A stretch of DNA of 64,000 bases from Amoebidium appalachense. Taxonomy: Eukaryota; Ichthyosporea. The stretch is taken from NCBI GenBank assembly GCA_963693365.1, contig CAVNZM010000002.1:2542001-2606000 (forward strand). The letters run 5' to 3'. Below, piece after piece: positions 1 through 45,948 of the stretch; positions within the stretch are counted from its first letter, which is position 1; each line of letters starts with the position of its first letter. The notes below the pieces were generated by a model. The model was not told the origin of the DNA and made no database searches. It was given only the letters and a program-made list of their open reading frames with translations. A program made the position numbers and the translations under genes.

Positions 1-180
1 AGTACTGCGGTCAGAGTACTTATGGCCGCTAAGTTCTCCGATCAGAGTACATTTCGGATGCATCATTAACCTATGTATGTGCATGTGCGAGCCCTAGATG
101 GCAAAGACACCAATAGCAGGTAAATACATACTGCAAGGTAAATGCAGGCAGGTATGTAGCAGGGATTAAGCAGAGGACGA

Positions 181-528
181 GAATACGAGAGAAAGAGAAG
201 GAAGCGAAGGGTGTGCAGCATATCAGAATCCAATGTATCACAGCCGGAAGAACGGGATTTTGGGGGGAGGTGGGGGGAGGGGGGGGGGAGGGGGAGGTGG
301 CAGTGGTGGTGGTGGTGGTGGTGAGAGTGATGACGTTGGTGGTGGTGGTGGGGGGGGGGCACTGCCACCACCATTACCAACGTCATCACTCCCACCACCA
401 CCACCACCACCACTGCCACCTCCCCCCTCCCCCCTCCCCCCACCTCCCCCCAAAATCCCGTTCTTCCGGCTGTGATACATTGGATTCTGATATGCTGCAC
501 ACCCTTCGCTTTCTTCTCTTTCTCTCGT
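181..528. repeat. Near-perfect inverted repeat, arms about 170 bp
   Basis: Bases 181-350 are the reverse complement of about 358-528 with only a few mismatches. The arms run from agaatacgagagaaagagaa through the purine-rich stretch to a (GGT)n centre near 354. The repeat lies just past the last visible subtilase exon, in its intron. It could be a real cruciform or a fold-back assembly join. Confidence 0.85.
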
Positions 529-544
529 ATTCTATAATCTTCAC

Positions 545-1834
545 ATCCTTGCCCCAGTTTGAGCTGTATGCTTTAGTGTCGTCCTTGTATGCATTTCCCA
601 CGGTGATGAGGGTAGGTTCACCGGCAGGGGATGTGTTGCATGCGTTGTTGTTGTTGTTGCCTGCTGCTGCAACTACGGGGATTCCATTGTCGACCATGGC
701 ACGCGCCATGTTGTTGAGTGGTGCCCAGGGCTCACTGTGTGTGTTAAAATTTAGTTTTATTATTATATGTCGAGTTTTGTGTTGTAGTCTTTGCTTATGG
801 TGTTGTGTTTTCATAAGTTCTTCGATAGTTCAGTATGTACTCTGGGACGTGCGATGTTGATGAATGTTGTGGGTCCTGGATGCAGCTTCGAACCACTAGG
901 GGAGAAGAGAGCGACACATGCACACTGCACACCACACACACAGAGGGATGGAATAGAGGGGGTGGGGTGGGGGGGGGGGGGGGGGGGGGGGAGGACGGGG
1001 GGGTGGGGGGAGGGGGGGGGGGGGGGGGGGGGGGGCTTGGTGAGTTGAGAGTGTGAGAGAGGTAGAGAGTGTGTGTGAGAGACGGCACATTTTATGAATC
1101 TATCATTAAGGTGCTGACTAGGCAGTGTGGCATATATATATGTGTGTGTGGGGGGGGGGGAAGGAGGGGAAAGAGAGAGAAAAAGACTAAAATGTGACAC
1201 GAAATACGGGGAACAAGCTCGTTACAAACAGCACAGTGCTCACTCAAGGTATCCGACACGCGTAGAGCCTATGCTGGGCAGGGAATCAGACGACAGCAGT
1301 CTTTTTGACTGTTGTTTTCCGTATTCATTTCTTTTCTCTTTCCTGTTCTCCATTTTCCTGGGTCCCGGCGGGGGGAGGGGGGAGGGGGGGGGGAGGGGGG
1401 AAGGGGGAGGGGGAAGTGACAGAGCATAGAAGAGGCATCGGGGAGGGGGGAGGGGGGGGGGGGGGGGGGGGGTGGGTGGGTGGGGGGGGGGGGGGGGGGG
1501 GGTTAATTACTTGACGTTAATGGACATTGAAGCGACGGCCGGACGGGACTTATCTCTGTTGTCAATAACATACTGCATGCCCTGCAGAATCACGTCCATG
1601 TCACCCGTACCGTCGTTCTTCATGCTCTGTGGCCAATAAGGTGCAAAAGTTAGAATATGCCTTGCTATAAGTCGGGAAATCACAGGGTTTTTTTTTTGGT
1701 TTTTTTTTGCGCTTGGTGGCAAGAAGGTGCCGAGATTGCCATCACTCCCCTGTTATAACACAACTTTTGGCGGATTATTTATTTAACTAGCAGTATAAGC
1801 AGAGAACTGTGGTCGTCCTACGCTATCTTTACCT

Positions 1835-1873
<39 letters not shown>

Positions 1874-2147
1874 TTTCTTTGGGGATTTGGAGGTAGAAGA
1901 CGCTTGAACAAGGGTGAGGTGTGTGTGTGTGTGTTGAGGCGGAGGGGGGGGGGGGGGGGGGGGGTTTGGCGTGGCAGAATAGCAAAGGCTTGGGCCTATT
2001 TTAATTTAGAGTAGCAGTAGAAGATGGTTTGGTTCTTATCGAGCATATGAGCCTTAAGATAGCTCTAATTCAACGGCTTTGATGTTGGCCTTTTTGGCCA
2101 CTCCGTAAGTCTTTGGAGGCAGCAATACCGGCACAGTGTGTGCCTGT

Positions 2148-2204
<57 letters not shown>

Positions 2205-2340
2205 CGTGTGTGCGTGTGCGTGTGCGTGTGTGTGTGCGTGTGCGTGTGCGTGTGCGTGTGCATGTGCGTGTGCGTGTGTGATTTAATGAATGCACACTTT
2301 TGTGCTTGCATGGCAAGTGTGTTATCTTAGTGTTTTACCG

Positions 2341-2381
<41 letters not shown>

Positions 2382-2776
2382 GGAAGGTGGGGCGGGATTG
2401 ACCTCAACTGCAACATACCGAAAGAACTGAAGGGCATTCAATTGAAAATTTTCCCTACCCCCTCGTCAATAAAACCCATTGAAGTTCTGGCTAACAACTA
2501 ATTACCCCCATGTTCTACTTTGCCCAACGTACCAAGTTCTAGTAAAATGATATCCAGGTGCACGTGGCGCTGATTTTCTGGTTGAACAGACCGGGTACCA
2601 CTTTGACGGTTTTTCTAGAATGAATAGATGCATGATTCAACTACATACTTACCATGTCAGAAAATTCATACGCCGCCTTCACCTTCAGCCCGTTTGCCAA
2701 GAAGTTAACCTTATTCCGTGCCTGCTCCACGCTGGCACTGGGATCCAGTTTAACCAGATAACGGTTGGGCACGGTC
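545..2776 (-). CDS. Proteinase K-like subtilase (S8), partial, possibly broken
   Basis: Secreted serine peptidase of the proteinase K group. Visible exons, in transcript order: 2653-2776 (inhibitor I9 propeptide, NRYLVKLDPSASVEQ; donor ATG|GTAAGT); about 2072-2143 (catalytic His in HGTHCAG, then KTYGVAKKANIKAV; its acceptor is the end of a CA repeat); 1511-1626 (DMDVILQGMQYVIDN...SMSINV); 545-734 (MARAMVDNGIPVVAAAGNN, oxyanion-hole Asn region, then SPAGEPTLITVGN). Phases of the last two exons join cleanly. The catalytic Asp exon is not visible between 2150 and 2650, and the catalytic Ser (GTSMA) would lie beyond position 1. The His exon needs a one-base shift at the A3 run (plus strand 2112-2114) to read from HGTHCAG into KTYGVAKK, and its donor is not canonical. 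It is either an assembly error or a decaying copy. Family assignment is secure; intactness is not. The start codon and signal peptide were not found. Confidence 0.75.
1829..2380. repeat. Homopolymer and GT-repeat cluster in subtilase introns
   Basis: Contains a C-run near 1837-1873, a G-run near 1945-1963, a (GT)n tract with interspersed GC steps at about 2150-2278, and a G-run at 2342-2380. In the sense (minus) strand the GT tract reads as (CA)n and ends exactly at the acceptor of the His exon. Confidence 0.9.
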
Positions 2777-2859
2777 CTGACGCCATTCGAACCAGGCGAC
2801 CGGTGCAGGGGTGAGAAACCCGGGCGGGCCGCGGCACCACCACACAAGGTGGCAACGGA

Positions 2860-4150
2860 ACAAAAACGAGAGTTTTCATGGTGTTTTGGAAGGTATCTTT
2901 GAATGTGTTGATCAGTGGTGTATGTTGCTTTCCCACTTTCAACTGATCAAAGCTCTCGAGCTCCGGTGAGCATCTGAAACCAGGTGGTGTAAGCGCGCAT
3001 GTTTATGTATGCGTGGTTGTGTTGCTACGTGTACGGGATCCAGTATCGCATCAATCGAGATGATAAACATATGGATTGGTTCATCGAGAACCAATCGTTA
3101 GGCCGAATTCTTTAGTATCCAATCATGACACTCAATCTGAGCTATCAAGATCTACCAATGCGGTGCCGCGAACATCCATTAAATGCATACTTGATTGTAA
3201 ACACACGGCGAGACTGAGGTCCCCAGACTCCCCACTCCCGGTTGGACTTTGGCGGTAACCCGGCTCGGCTGGTTGGCTCGGCGAAAAACTTCAAAAGAAA
3301 ACGGAAGTGTGCAAACAAACCCGCGTCATGCCATTGTTCACTCACCACATACAAGTGGCTAAGTGTTTATATATATATATATATATATATATGTTATAAG
3401 TCCTTATTCAAACTCAAATCCTCTTGCATTCGATTTTCTGGCCAAATCCAGTTGTCAGTATATATGCGTACACCAGCTGCAGAAAAGGCACCACGTTGAT
3501 GTGGTAGCAACTGCGGCTGCCAGCTGAGCCCGGTGTGTTGATCAAGACCTCGTGGACACAACGCTTCTAAAAATTCCTACACCTTGCGCGTGCGTGGGCC
3601 GCCGTGTGCCTTTTTTTAAAATAGCGTAGATAGGTAGACCATACAGTACATACATCCATACATACTATGTATTACTACACACTGATACACATTGCCCCCA
3701 TATATGCTCATGGATTCCGGGACTCAGTGGGGACCAGCGTTAAACCGAACTTTCAAGCAGCAACTACACATGATACCGATCAGCCGACACCTTATAATTA
3801 GTTTGTTCGAGACGGTGTTTCCTATCTCTGGATCTGCCCGCAAGCTTAAGCCTCATGCCGTGTACTTTTGTGAGGTTCTACTCCGCCCATTATGGAGACA
3901 TTCGTGAGGAGCCGTTTCCTCACTTCAGAAGTGTGCACGGGCCATCCACAAAGGGGCCAACACACAGATTATCATACTAAAGCCAGATGATCATAACTAG
4001 GGCTAGAATAAATAACCATTATATTACAATGATCAATAAAAATAAAGCTCAGACAAGAATGTCTGTTTCTAAATTATGCCCGGCCAACTCTCCTTCAAAA
4101 TTTCCATCAGAAGGGCCGCACTACCACTACCCTTCATAGGACTGTAATGT
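2860..4150. other. Intergenic, no gene recognised
   Basis: Ordinary-composition DNA with a short (AT)n at about 3370-3392. Open frames here (for example 3692-3907) are short and show no family resemblance or convincing splice context. Confidence 0.5.
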
Positions 4151-4168
4151 CCCTTTTGATCCGTTTCA

Positions 4169-4719
4169 GTGTCACAGAGTGGTAGTCTGCATTCCCCAGG
4201 GCCTCTTTCCAGCAATGCTTTCTATTTAGACTCCTTAGCCTCTCTCTCTCGAGACCCCCCGCGACCCTCTTTAGCCTCGAGCTCTTGTCCCGTTACTCCG
4301 AGCCTTCTTTTTCTCCAATGTTCATTTCCCGAAGCCCACTCTTCGGGGCCCTCTCTCTCTTGCTCTCCCCCTTCTCCTCCCCCCCTCCCCCCCAAGGCCT
4401 TCCCCGAATGCTCAGAGATAGACACACACACGTGCACATACACGGCCACCCACACAAACACGCACACACGCACACACTCACTCTCGCTCTTCTCTCCCTC
4501 CTTCTATCTCTTTCCCTCGCTCACCCTCTCTCTCTCACTTTCCCTTTCTCCCTCTCTTTCTCTCTTCCTCTCTTCCTCCCTCCCTCCCTCCCTTTCTCTC
4601 TTCACTCTCTTTCCCTCCCCCTCTCCCCCTCTCACACTCTCCCTTTCCCTTCCCCCCCCCCCCCCCCCCCCCTCTCTCCCTCCCTCACTCCTTCCGTCCC
4701 TCCCTCCCTCCCTCCCTCC

Positions 4720-4750
<31 letters not shown>

Positions 4751-4850
4751 CCCCCCCCCCCCCCCCCCCCCGGCCCCTGCCCACCCCCCCCCCCCCCCCC
4801 TTCTCTCTGTCTCTCTCTCTCTCTCTTTCCCTCTCTCCCCCCTGCTTCGG
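4169..4850. repeat. Polypyrimidine (C/T) tract
   Basis: About 680 bases almost entirely C and T on the plus strand, with CCCT, CT and pure C runs. The long Ser/Leu/Pro and Gly/Arg/Glu frames through it are composition artefacts. Confidence 0.9.
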
Positions 4851-5339
4851 AATCCAATGTCCAATTTTAATCCCTCTCTTGAGGTTACATCTCGTTTTCC
4901 TAGGGGTTGCTGAAGCTCCCTCTCTCTTCTTTGCTTTGGTCTCCCTCCTGCCTTCCCCCCCCCCGTCCCCCTCCTTATATTAAGGGGCTAAAAACAACTA
5001 TTCAGAGGATAAAATGCATTCAGCGATTAACACCGGGGTCTCATGGAATCTTGATCTTGCTAAAAAGACAATTTATTTTATCTTTTCTTTTCCTTCAAAC
5101 ACGTCATCGACATATTACATACGCGTCTTTTTAGTGGGGGCTGTTGTAAAATCTTCATGCATACAGTAAAGTTTCATGCTCAAAAGCCTTTCTCTATATC
5201 TGCTTCTTGTTCTTATTAAAAGATCAGGCGAGCACATCTAAACGGAGATTTCACACAAAAATGTACAAACCTTGAATATAAGACAAGTATGGACTATACC
5301 TATTCTATTATGCCACAAATGTCTTGAGTACAGGGCGTG

Positions 5340-8300
<2,961 letters not shown>

Positions 8301-8329
8301 TCGAAAGGTGAGCATCTCATCAACACTGT

Positions 8330-9183
8330 TTCTAGGCGTAAATTTACTGCTTATAGGAACCCAGCAGCCTCCTGTGTAAACATTTCCCACCGGTATTCAT
8401 CCACTCCCACTAAAACATTCATCGTTTCGGCTGGCGAATCAAAGCAACTATCCCTTGATTATGTATTTAAGTGACTGAGTACTTCAAAGCTAGCTGAAGC
8501 AATAAAGCTTACTAGGAAGAAACAGAACAAAAAATACGGAGAAAAAAACGTGACTGGGCAACCTTGCTTGGGTGATCGATCCAAATCATAGTAGTGACCA
8601 GGCTGAAACCTTTATAGAAAGTTTCAAACAAAGTAGATATACCACACACGGGCACGAGCACGTCGACGAGAGCAATACGTCGAGAGCAGACCCCAACAGA
8701 TAACTTGAAAGCAAAATAAACCGCCTCACTTCACTTGGGAACCACCTTCATTTTCTCTTGGATCCTTTTTATGTCCCCCCCCCCCCCCCCCCCCCTCCTC
8801 CTCCCAAACCCCCCCCCCCCCCCCCCTCCCCCCCTCTCCACCCCGAGCTGGTCGACCTCACAGCTTCCGACCCGTTTCCATTGGTTCCCTCCTTACCCCT
8901 ACCATGATTGTTATATAAAAACACAGGAGGATACATCTTGGATGAGGCAGCCCTACTCTCTTACTCTGGCCATTACGACTCCGCTCAAGGCTCTGCTTCC
9001 TCCCATGGTTGAAATAAACTGCAATAATTTCTAATTCAAATGAACTTGATCAGCTTTTTTCTTCTTTTCTTTGTCGGTCTTTCTTTGGATTCACTTTTTA
9101 TTCTGCTTCAATTCCCTTCTTCATTTCCCATTCCCTGTTTTTTCCTCCTTTGAGGTGATATCTTTTCGTAATCCCCAGATCGA

Positions 9184-9244
<61 letters not shown>

Positions 9245-9580
9245 CCCACGACCACCATTCCACGCACACGCACACAAACACAAGACAAACGCACACACTG
9301 TGGTGACACACAGCATCACCACCACCACCGCTCATGATCAGGCTGCTCGGTCTCCTTGAACAATCCCTCCGGATCCCCCCACATACTCGCAGGTGCCCAC
9401 GGCCTGTACGGCAAACCACCCCCTCCTCCTCCCCCCCTCACCTCTCACACACACACACCGTGTGACAAACACGTACGTACACGCACACACACGTATACAG
9501 AGGGCTAGGGTGTCACACACCCACACACCCACACACCCACCCACACCTTCCTCCAGATTTTGATTAGCATTATAAAGAAT
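8330..9580. other. Intergenic, no gene recognised
   Basis: AT-richer DNA with C-runs at about 8776-8795 and 9185-9240. No convincing exon on either strand. Confidence 0.4.
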
Positions 9581-9582
9581 CG

Positions 9583-9727
9583 GGTACAGTATATGCCACG
9601 TGCACTTGTACGCTTGAACCCCGGGGGCCGGGAGCATCAGCATCAATAATAGGAGTGGACCACTCATGATCAGTGACTGGTGAGCCATCGATCCCTGAGC
9701 CAGCTGCAGACGCTGATGCATTTTCAT
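9583..9727 (-). CDS. Possible 5' exon with signal peptide
   Basis: The minus-strand frame has several in-frame Met codons followed by a strongly hydrophobic stretch (MSGPLLLLMLMLPAPGVQA) with a plausible signal-peptidase site, then YKCTWHILYPILYNANQNLE and a GAAG|GTGTGG donor. A downstream stretch near 9327-9405 is open, but its frame after joining is unattractive, so the gene cannot be extended. Product unknown. Confidence 0.3.
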
Positions 9728-9886
9728 TTATGTATCAAGAATTTTGAGTTTATTTTTTGATGCCACATTTACAAATATGAAAATATGAAAGAACTGCGTA
9801 TTTATTGCGTTGATTTATTTCTGTTAATAACTAAGGAACAAGTTGCAGCTTTCTCCACTTTTTTGGGTTTTCCTTTCAGGAAGTAT

Positions 9887-10044
9887 GGCGCCAAAATTGT
9901 GAGAACGGGTGCGCTGTTGACCAATCAAACCAAAACAGAATAGGTGTTCTGATTGGTGTAGACGGGGCTCCAAAAGCCTGATCCAATCTCAAAGGCACAA
10001 AGAACGCCCATTCCAAAAATAATCTATTTGCTTTAATATCCAAT
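9887..10044 (+). promoter_or_regulatory. CCAAT-box cluster with E2F-like site upstream of the tetraspan gene
   Basis: CCAAT boxes at 9921-9925, 9952-9956 (inverted), 9983-9987 and 10040-10044, plus GGCGCCAAAA at 887-896 of this kilobase (9887-9896). They sit about 290-450 bases before the start codon at 10335, in a stretch free of microsatellites. Multiple CCAAT boxes suggest NF-Y-type control. This is inferred from motif matches only. Confidence 0.4.
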
Positions 10045-10334
10045 CAAAAGTATTAACTATTATGTTATCTATTTTATATTATTTCATTCGTCCTTGAAAT
10101 AAATGCTGCTTTATGCTTATCATGATAACGTAGCGCCGGTATAGAGCAGCTGCAAGGTCGCCTCCGATGCGCAAAAATAAAACCGACATTCAGACCTGCC
10201 GGGGTCAATACTCTCCAACACACGGCGCAGACCGCATTTTCTGTGGTCGTGGCAACACAAGTAGAGTACCTCCTAAACAAAAAGTCGTCCTAAGAACAAA
10301 AAAATTACTATAAGCTTAGTGAAATCATAGGAAA

Positions 10335-11183
10335 ATGGCGCCCGCAATGCCCCCCAACGACAAGGGAAAGCCCTACACTTACCAGCGCAGGATCGTGCTG
10401 CCCGTTCTTATTATCATGGTCGTTACTATAATCGTTGGGTTTTCCCTCCAGATTGCCGCCACCGTTAGTAACTCGTGGGCTAGAACCACCGAAAACCCCA
10501 AGTGCTTCTGGGGATTTTCTCAGAAGTGCGATGTTACGTCTCGCCAGGTAGACCCTAACGACCCAGGCTCTCCGTTTGTTGAAGAAGCGGTATGCAAGGG
10601 AATCGGGCTTGAGTATTGCGTTGATGACCCTTACTTTGGAGACACAACCACCTGCATGAACACCTCAGGCCTTGTAGAAACACCGTTCGACGTTCACGAA
10701 ATGATTTCTGGTCAGGGTTATCTAAGCACAGCAAAGGCTCTTTCTATCGTCACCACCATCTTCTCCTTGACGCCTCTTCCCTTTGTCTTCCTTGCGTTTT
10801 TCAAGGAGCTCCGCTGGGGTATCTACTCTATGCCCCTGTATGCCATCTGGTTCATCTTCTGGGTGAGCACCATCTCCATCTTTAACAAGAACGTCAATTA
10901 TGTTATGAGTTACAACCCCCCCGGCCCAGGCCCACGCTTTGAATTTTCTCCGGGCACCGCGGTGACCTCCCTCTACGATGCAGGTGCCTTCCTTCACATT
11001 GGTGCATTCGTCGCTATTGGTGTGTCCTGCATTGCCTTCTGGGCCTCCTACCTCGCATGCTTCCAGGTTGATGTTTATGACGCCGACGGCAACCTCGTTT
11101 CCGTTGAAGAGCTTCTCGCCAAGCGCCAGGCAGCCAACGGTGGCAACACTGTCTCCACCCAGAGCCTCGTTGCTCAGCCGTAA
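10335..11183 (+). CDS. Four-transmembrane (claudin/PMP22-like topology) membrane protein
   Basis: Intact single-exon frame of 282 residues. Four hydrophobic segments lie at about 19-44, 133-156, 162-183 and 217-241, with a large first extracellular loop (45-132) and cytoplasmic tails. The loop has W48, then CFWGFSQKC (57-65), which recalls the W...GLW..C..C signature of claudin-type tetraspans, further cysteines at 87, 95 and 107, and an N-glycosylation sequon at N109. The second loop (184-216) is Pro/Gly-rich. The C-terminal tail (242-282) is polar and ends SLVAQP. Codon use is balanced and the frame has no homopolymers, unlike its surroundings. Probable plasma-membrane protein. I recognise the topology but not the precise family, so function is not assigned. 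Start chosen as the first ATG; an in-frame M5 is an alternative. Confidence 0.88.
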   Translation: MAPAMPPNDKGKPYTYQRRIVLPVLIIMVVTIIVGFSLQIAATVSNSWARTTENPKCFWGFSQKCDVTSRQVDPNDPGSPFVEEAVCKGIGLEYCVDDPYFGDTTTCMNTSGLVETPFDVHEMISGQGYLSTAKALSIVTTIFSLTPLPFVFLAFFKELRWGIYSMPLYAIWFIFWVSTISIFNKNVNYVMSYNPPGPGPRFEFSPGTAVTSLYDAGAFLHIGAFVAIGVSCIAFWASYLACFQVDVYDADGNLVSVEELLAKRQAANGGNTVSTQSLVAQP

Positions 11184-11475
11184 ACCCGAATTCTTAACAA
11201 TAACCCCATGGTTCGTGCTGAATCGCACCGTAAGACCTTTCCCATATAAGTGGAATAATTCAGTAATTCTTTTTTTTGCGGGTGATAGGTCGAGTAATGG
11301 GCTCTTGGCCGGAGGCCCTTTTACTAAGTTGATTTTTGCTGCTTGTCAGTCAACAGGAAACTTTTAAGCTGAAGTTTCAAATGGTGTGGCTGCTCAGGCT
11401 AGGGTTAGTTCACGTAGTCGAATGCCAAGAAGTATCACGGATAAATACGGCGTATCGAGAAGGCATTAGGAAGCA

Positions 11476-11481
11476 AATAAA
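11476..11481 (+). terminator. Poly(A) signal AATAAA
   Basis: Canonical AATAAA about 290 bases after the stop codon of the four-transmembrane gene. It is the first such hexamer downstream and probably marks its 3' end. Confidence 0.5.
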
Positions 11482-11499
11482 AGAACGACAACCAAAGTC

Positions 11500-13134
11500 C
11501 CCCCCCCCCTCCCTCCTCCCTTTCCCCCTCCCCAATTAATTATAGAGCACGTACTGCCATACAAACAATATATCAACGATTCATCGAATCCACGTGCCAT
11601 TGCACAGGGTATACATTTTTCGAGGCGAGATAAGCTTTTATCGAGAACTCTTACAGGCTGAAGGTTGATATCCCCCCCCCCCCCCCCCCCCCCCCCTCCC
11701 CTTCAATCATTCTGGGCTCCGGGGGCCCCCGGGGGGTTTGTTGAACATACCCACTTCCTCAACACATGGTTTTTTGGCGCTGCTAAAACGTCTAGATAGC
11801 AATTGTTTGCCCCTCATCGTGCTACTTAGCTCCGTGACCCGCCCTATGTAATCACACACGGGCCCCAGTACTGGTACTACAGTGTTATGCATTTTTCAAG
11901 TCCAGAGTTCAGCATCTATGTATGTATGGCTGTGTTTCCTCCTCGGCGTCCTGTATACGTACCTGTTAGCCTCTCCATCCTCTCAGCAACTAAGCCTCTT
12001 CCTTCAGCACACACAAACACACGCACATGCACACACACACACACACACACATGCGCACAGCTAGACATACGCGGCACGCGCGCGCGCACACACGCACACA
12101 GCGCGCGCGCGCACACACACATACACACACACACACGCACACGCACGCGCACACACACACGCACACGCACACGCACACGCACACGCACACGCGCGCGCGC
12201 ACACACACACACATCAATCTGTACGACTCTCTCTTGCTCTTTTCGGTGTCTTCGAGCTCTACTTCTCTCACATGTGCCTCTCGAACTGTCTTATCGCTTT
12301 CTCCACCTCTCGCCCTCTGCTTTTTGGAGGGAGTCAGAGTGAGCCTACAGTGTACACAAGAGCTCAGGGGAAGACCAGTGGGCCGCTCGAGGGAGCCGTC
12401 ACAGCCATGCATGCATGTGTTCACTCACTGAAGACCTATGTGCCCAAGTAAACATAGTGATCTTCTAAACGTTATGACCCAGAGACCTTCTTGCACCTTA
12501 CATATCCGAAAGAGAGGGAGGCTTCTCGCCCCCCAGGTGGGGAAAGGGGGGGGGGGGGGGAGGCTGTTCTTGTTTGCTGCACCCACCGAGAGTTCGTTTC
12601 ATCAAAAAATGTTGCAGAGCCCTTCAGCAGATAACAAATCGGTCTATATATTTGTCAGGTTCCTGACCCGACTTCAGTGTCAGTTGACCAACAAGATCAA
12701 AAAAATCTTTTCTATGGTTTTGACATCAGCCTCATACTTCCATTATAAGAGTCGTACAAGGACTGATATTAGTCACAAAGACTTTCCGATCTGACAGTGC
12801 GGTGTGACATCGCGGTTCCTTCACGCAAACAAACCACTTGGATAAAACACACACAACCTATTGTCCAATACAAACCAGATGATCTCAACTTGACGTAATG
12901 GAACAAATGTACATCAATAACTACAGTGTCGGGTCATTCGTCCTGAGTAAGTTAACTTTATATTTTCGCTAGCACTAGCCCCCCTCCCTCCCCCCCCTCC
13001 CCCCCCCCCCCCCTCCCCCCCCCCCCCCCCCCCCCCCTCCCCCCGGTGCTCTTAGCACGAGTATACATGTCTCGTTGGTTCTCTAGAAGACAGGAAGAAA
13101 CGAAAAAATGACAAAAAAATGTGTGTGTGTGTGT

Positions 13135-13183
<49 letters not shown>

Positions 13184-13306
13184 GGGGGGGGGGGGAGGAA
13201 TAAAACAGAGAAAAAAGATGACGGAGAGTCGAACACCAAGCACTTGTTTCGATGTGCTCGAGCTATAACTATCTATCTATGTAGTCAACATGTCGAGGCT
13301 GACCAA
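11500..13306. other. Convergent intergenic region, repeats only
   Basis: Lies between the 3' ends of the four-transmembrane gene and the CABIN1-like gene. Holds a C-run (about 11672-11699), a (CA)/(CG) alternating purine-pyrimidine block at 12008-12212, C-runs at 12980-13044, and a (GT)n-to-G run at 13121-13195. No exon seen. Confidence 0.6.
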
Positions 13307-45011
<31,705 letters not shown>

Positions 45012-45948
45012 CTGTAGATCATCGATTTAGTTCCCGCAAGTGCAAAATGACACACATGCCAGTGTGCGCTGCCACATCCAATGTATTTCCTTTTCAGAGA
45101 GTCTATGGTGGCCTTTTTGTTCGCAAAATCCAGCTCACACCGCTCTGAGAACGTGGTTGATTGCATAAAAATCGTTCCTAAAATAAATGCAGCAATGTTC
45201 CCTTACCATTTTTCCAGCTTCGTCTTGTCTTCACCACAGTAGGAAGGAGTGCACCTCATGCGAGGGCTGCTGTGTGGTTGGAGTCTTTCCTAATGACGGA
45301 AGGTCTTTTTCCCCCAAATCAAAAATGATGTTGTCCTTTGCTGAACCTGAAGAGACCCGCCCTTATTTCCTTATCCAGACAATCCAACAGCAATTGTTCG
45401 CAAATGTTCTCTAACCCAGACTAACTAACTACATACACCTAACATTTCCCTCGCTTTTTCCTGGCCTCTTCTGCCTTGGGTTGGGGCTGGCCGGGGCTCA
45501 GCTGTCACGTAATCCTTGCCTGACAAGTTACCCTTTTCCCGCCAAAACCTCTCAAGTTTGCTTTGTGGCTCAGGGGCAGCATGATGACGTCAGCAGCGCT
45601 TTCTGAGTGGTCCAATAAACGAAGTTGTCATGATATGACAGATCATTAGTCTTTCAATAGCTGACGTCATAGTCTATTCTCTTGGTAAAACCAAGCCTGT
45701 CAGTTGGCCAAGCATGTTACATTGAAGATACGTTTGTAGACTAGCCTGTGTAGGATTGAATGGTCCATTCAAGTTGTGCCTTGACCACCGTGACTATGCT
45801 ACACAAGGGTAGCTAAATTAGAGTAAATTTCGGGGGAAGATGTTAAAAGCCTCAGGAGTGTGGTATTTTCCAACTCTCATGTGTTGAAAGAGAATAACCG
45901 GGAGGCTGGGTTTATTTTACATTTGACACGCGAAGAAGGATCTGAAAG
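45012..45948. promoter_or_regulatory. Divergent promoter of the CABIN1-like gene and the 45.9-kb gene
   Basis: Head-to-head starts are 937 bases apart and the interval has no microsatellite. It contains TTTTCCCGCCAAAA (45534-45547), a textbook E2F element, and two perfect CRE palindromes TGACGTCA (45585-45592 and 45662-45669), with CCAAT near 45612. This arrangement suggests shared, cell-cycle-linked expression. Sites are seen directly; factor binding is inferred. A 5' untranslated exon of the CABIN1-like gene may also lie here, because its ATG is preceded by CTACAG. Confidence 0.55.
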
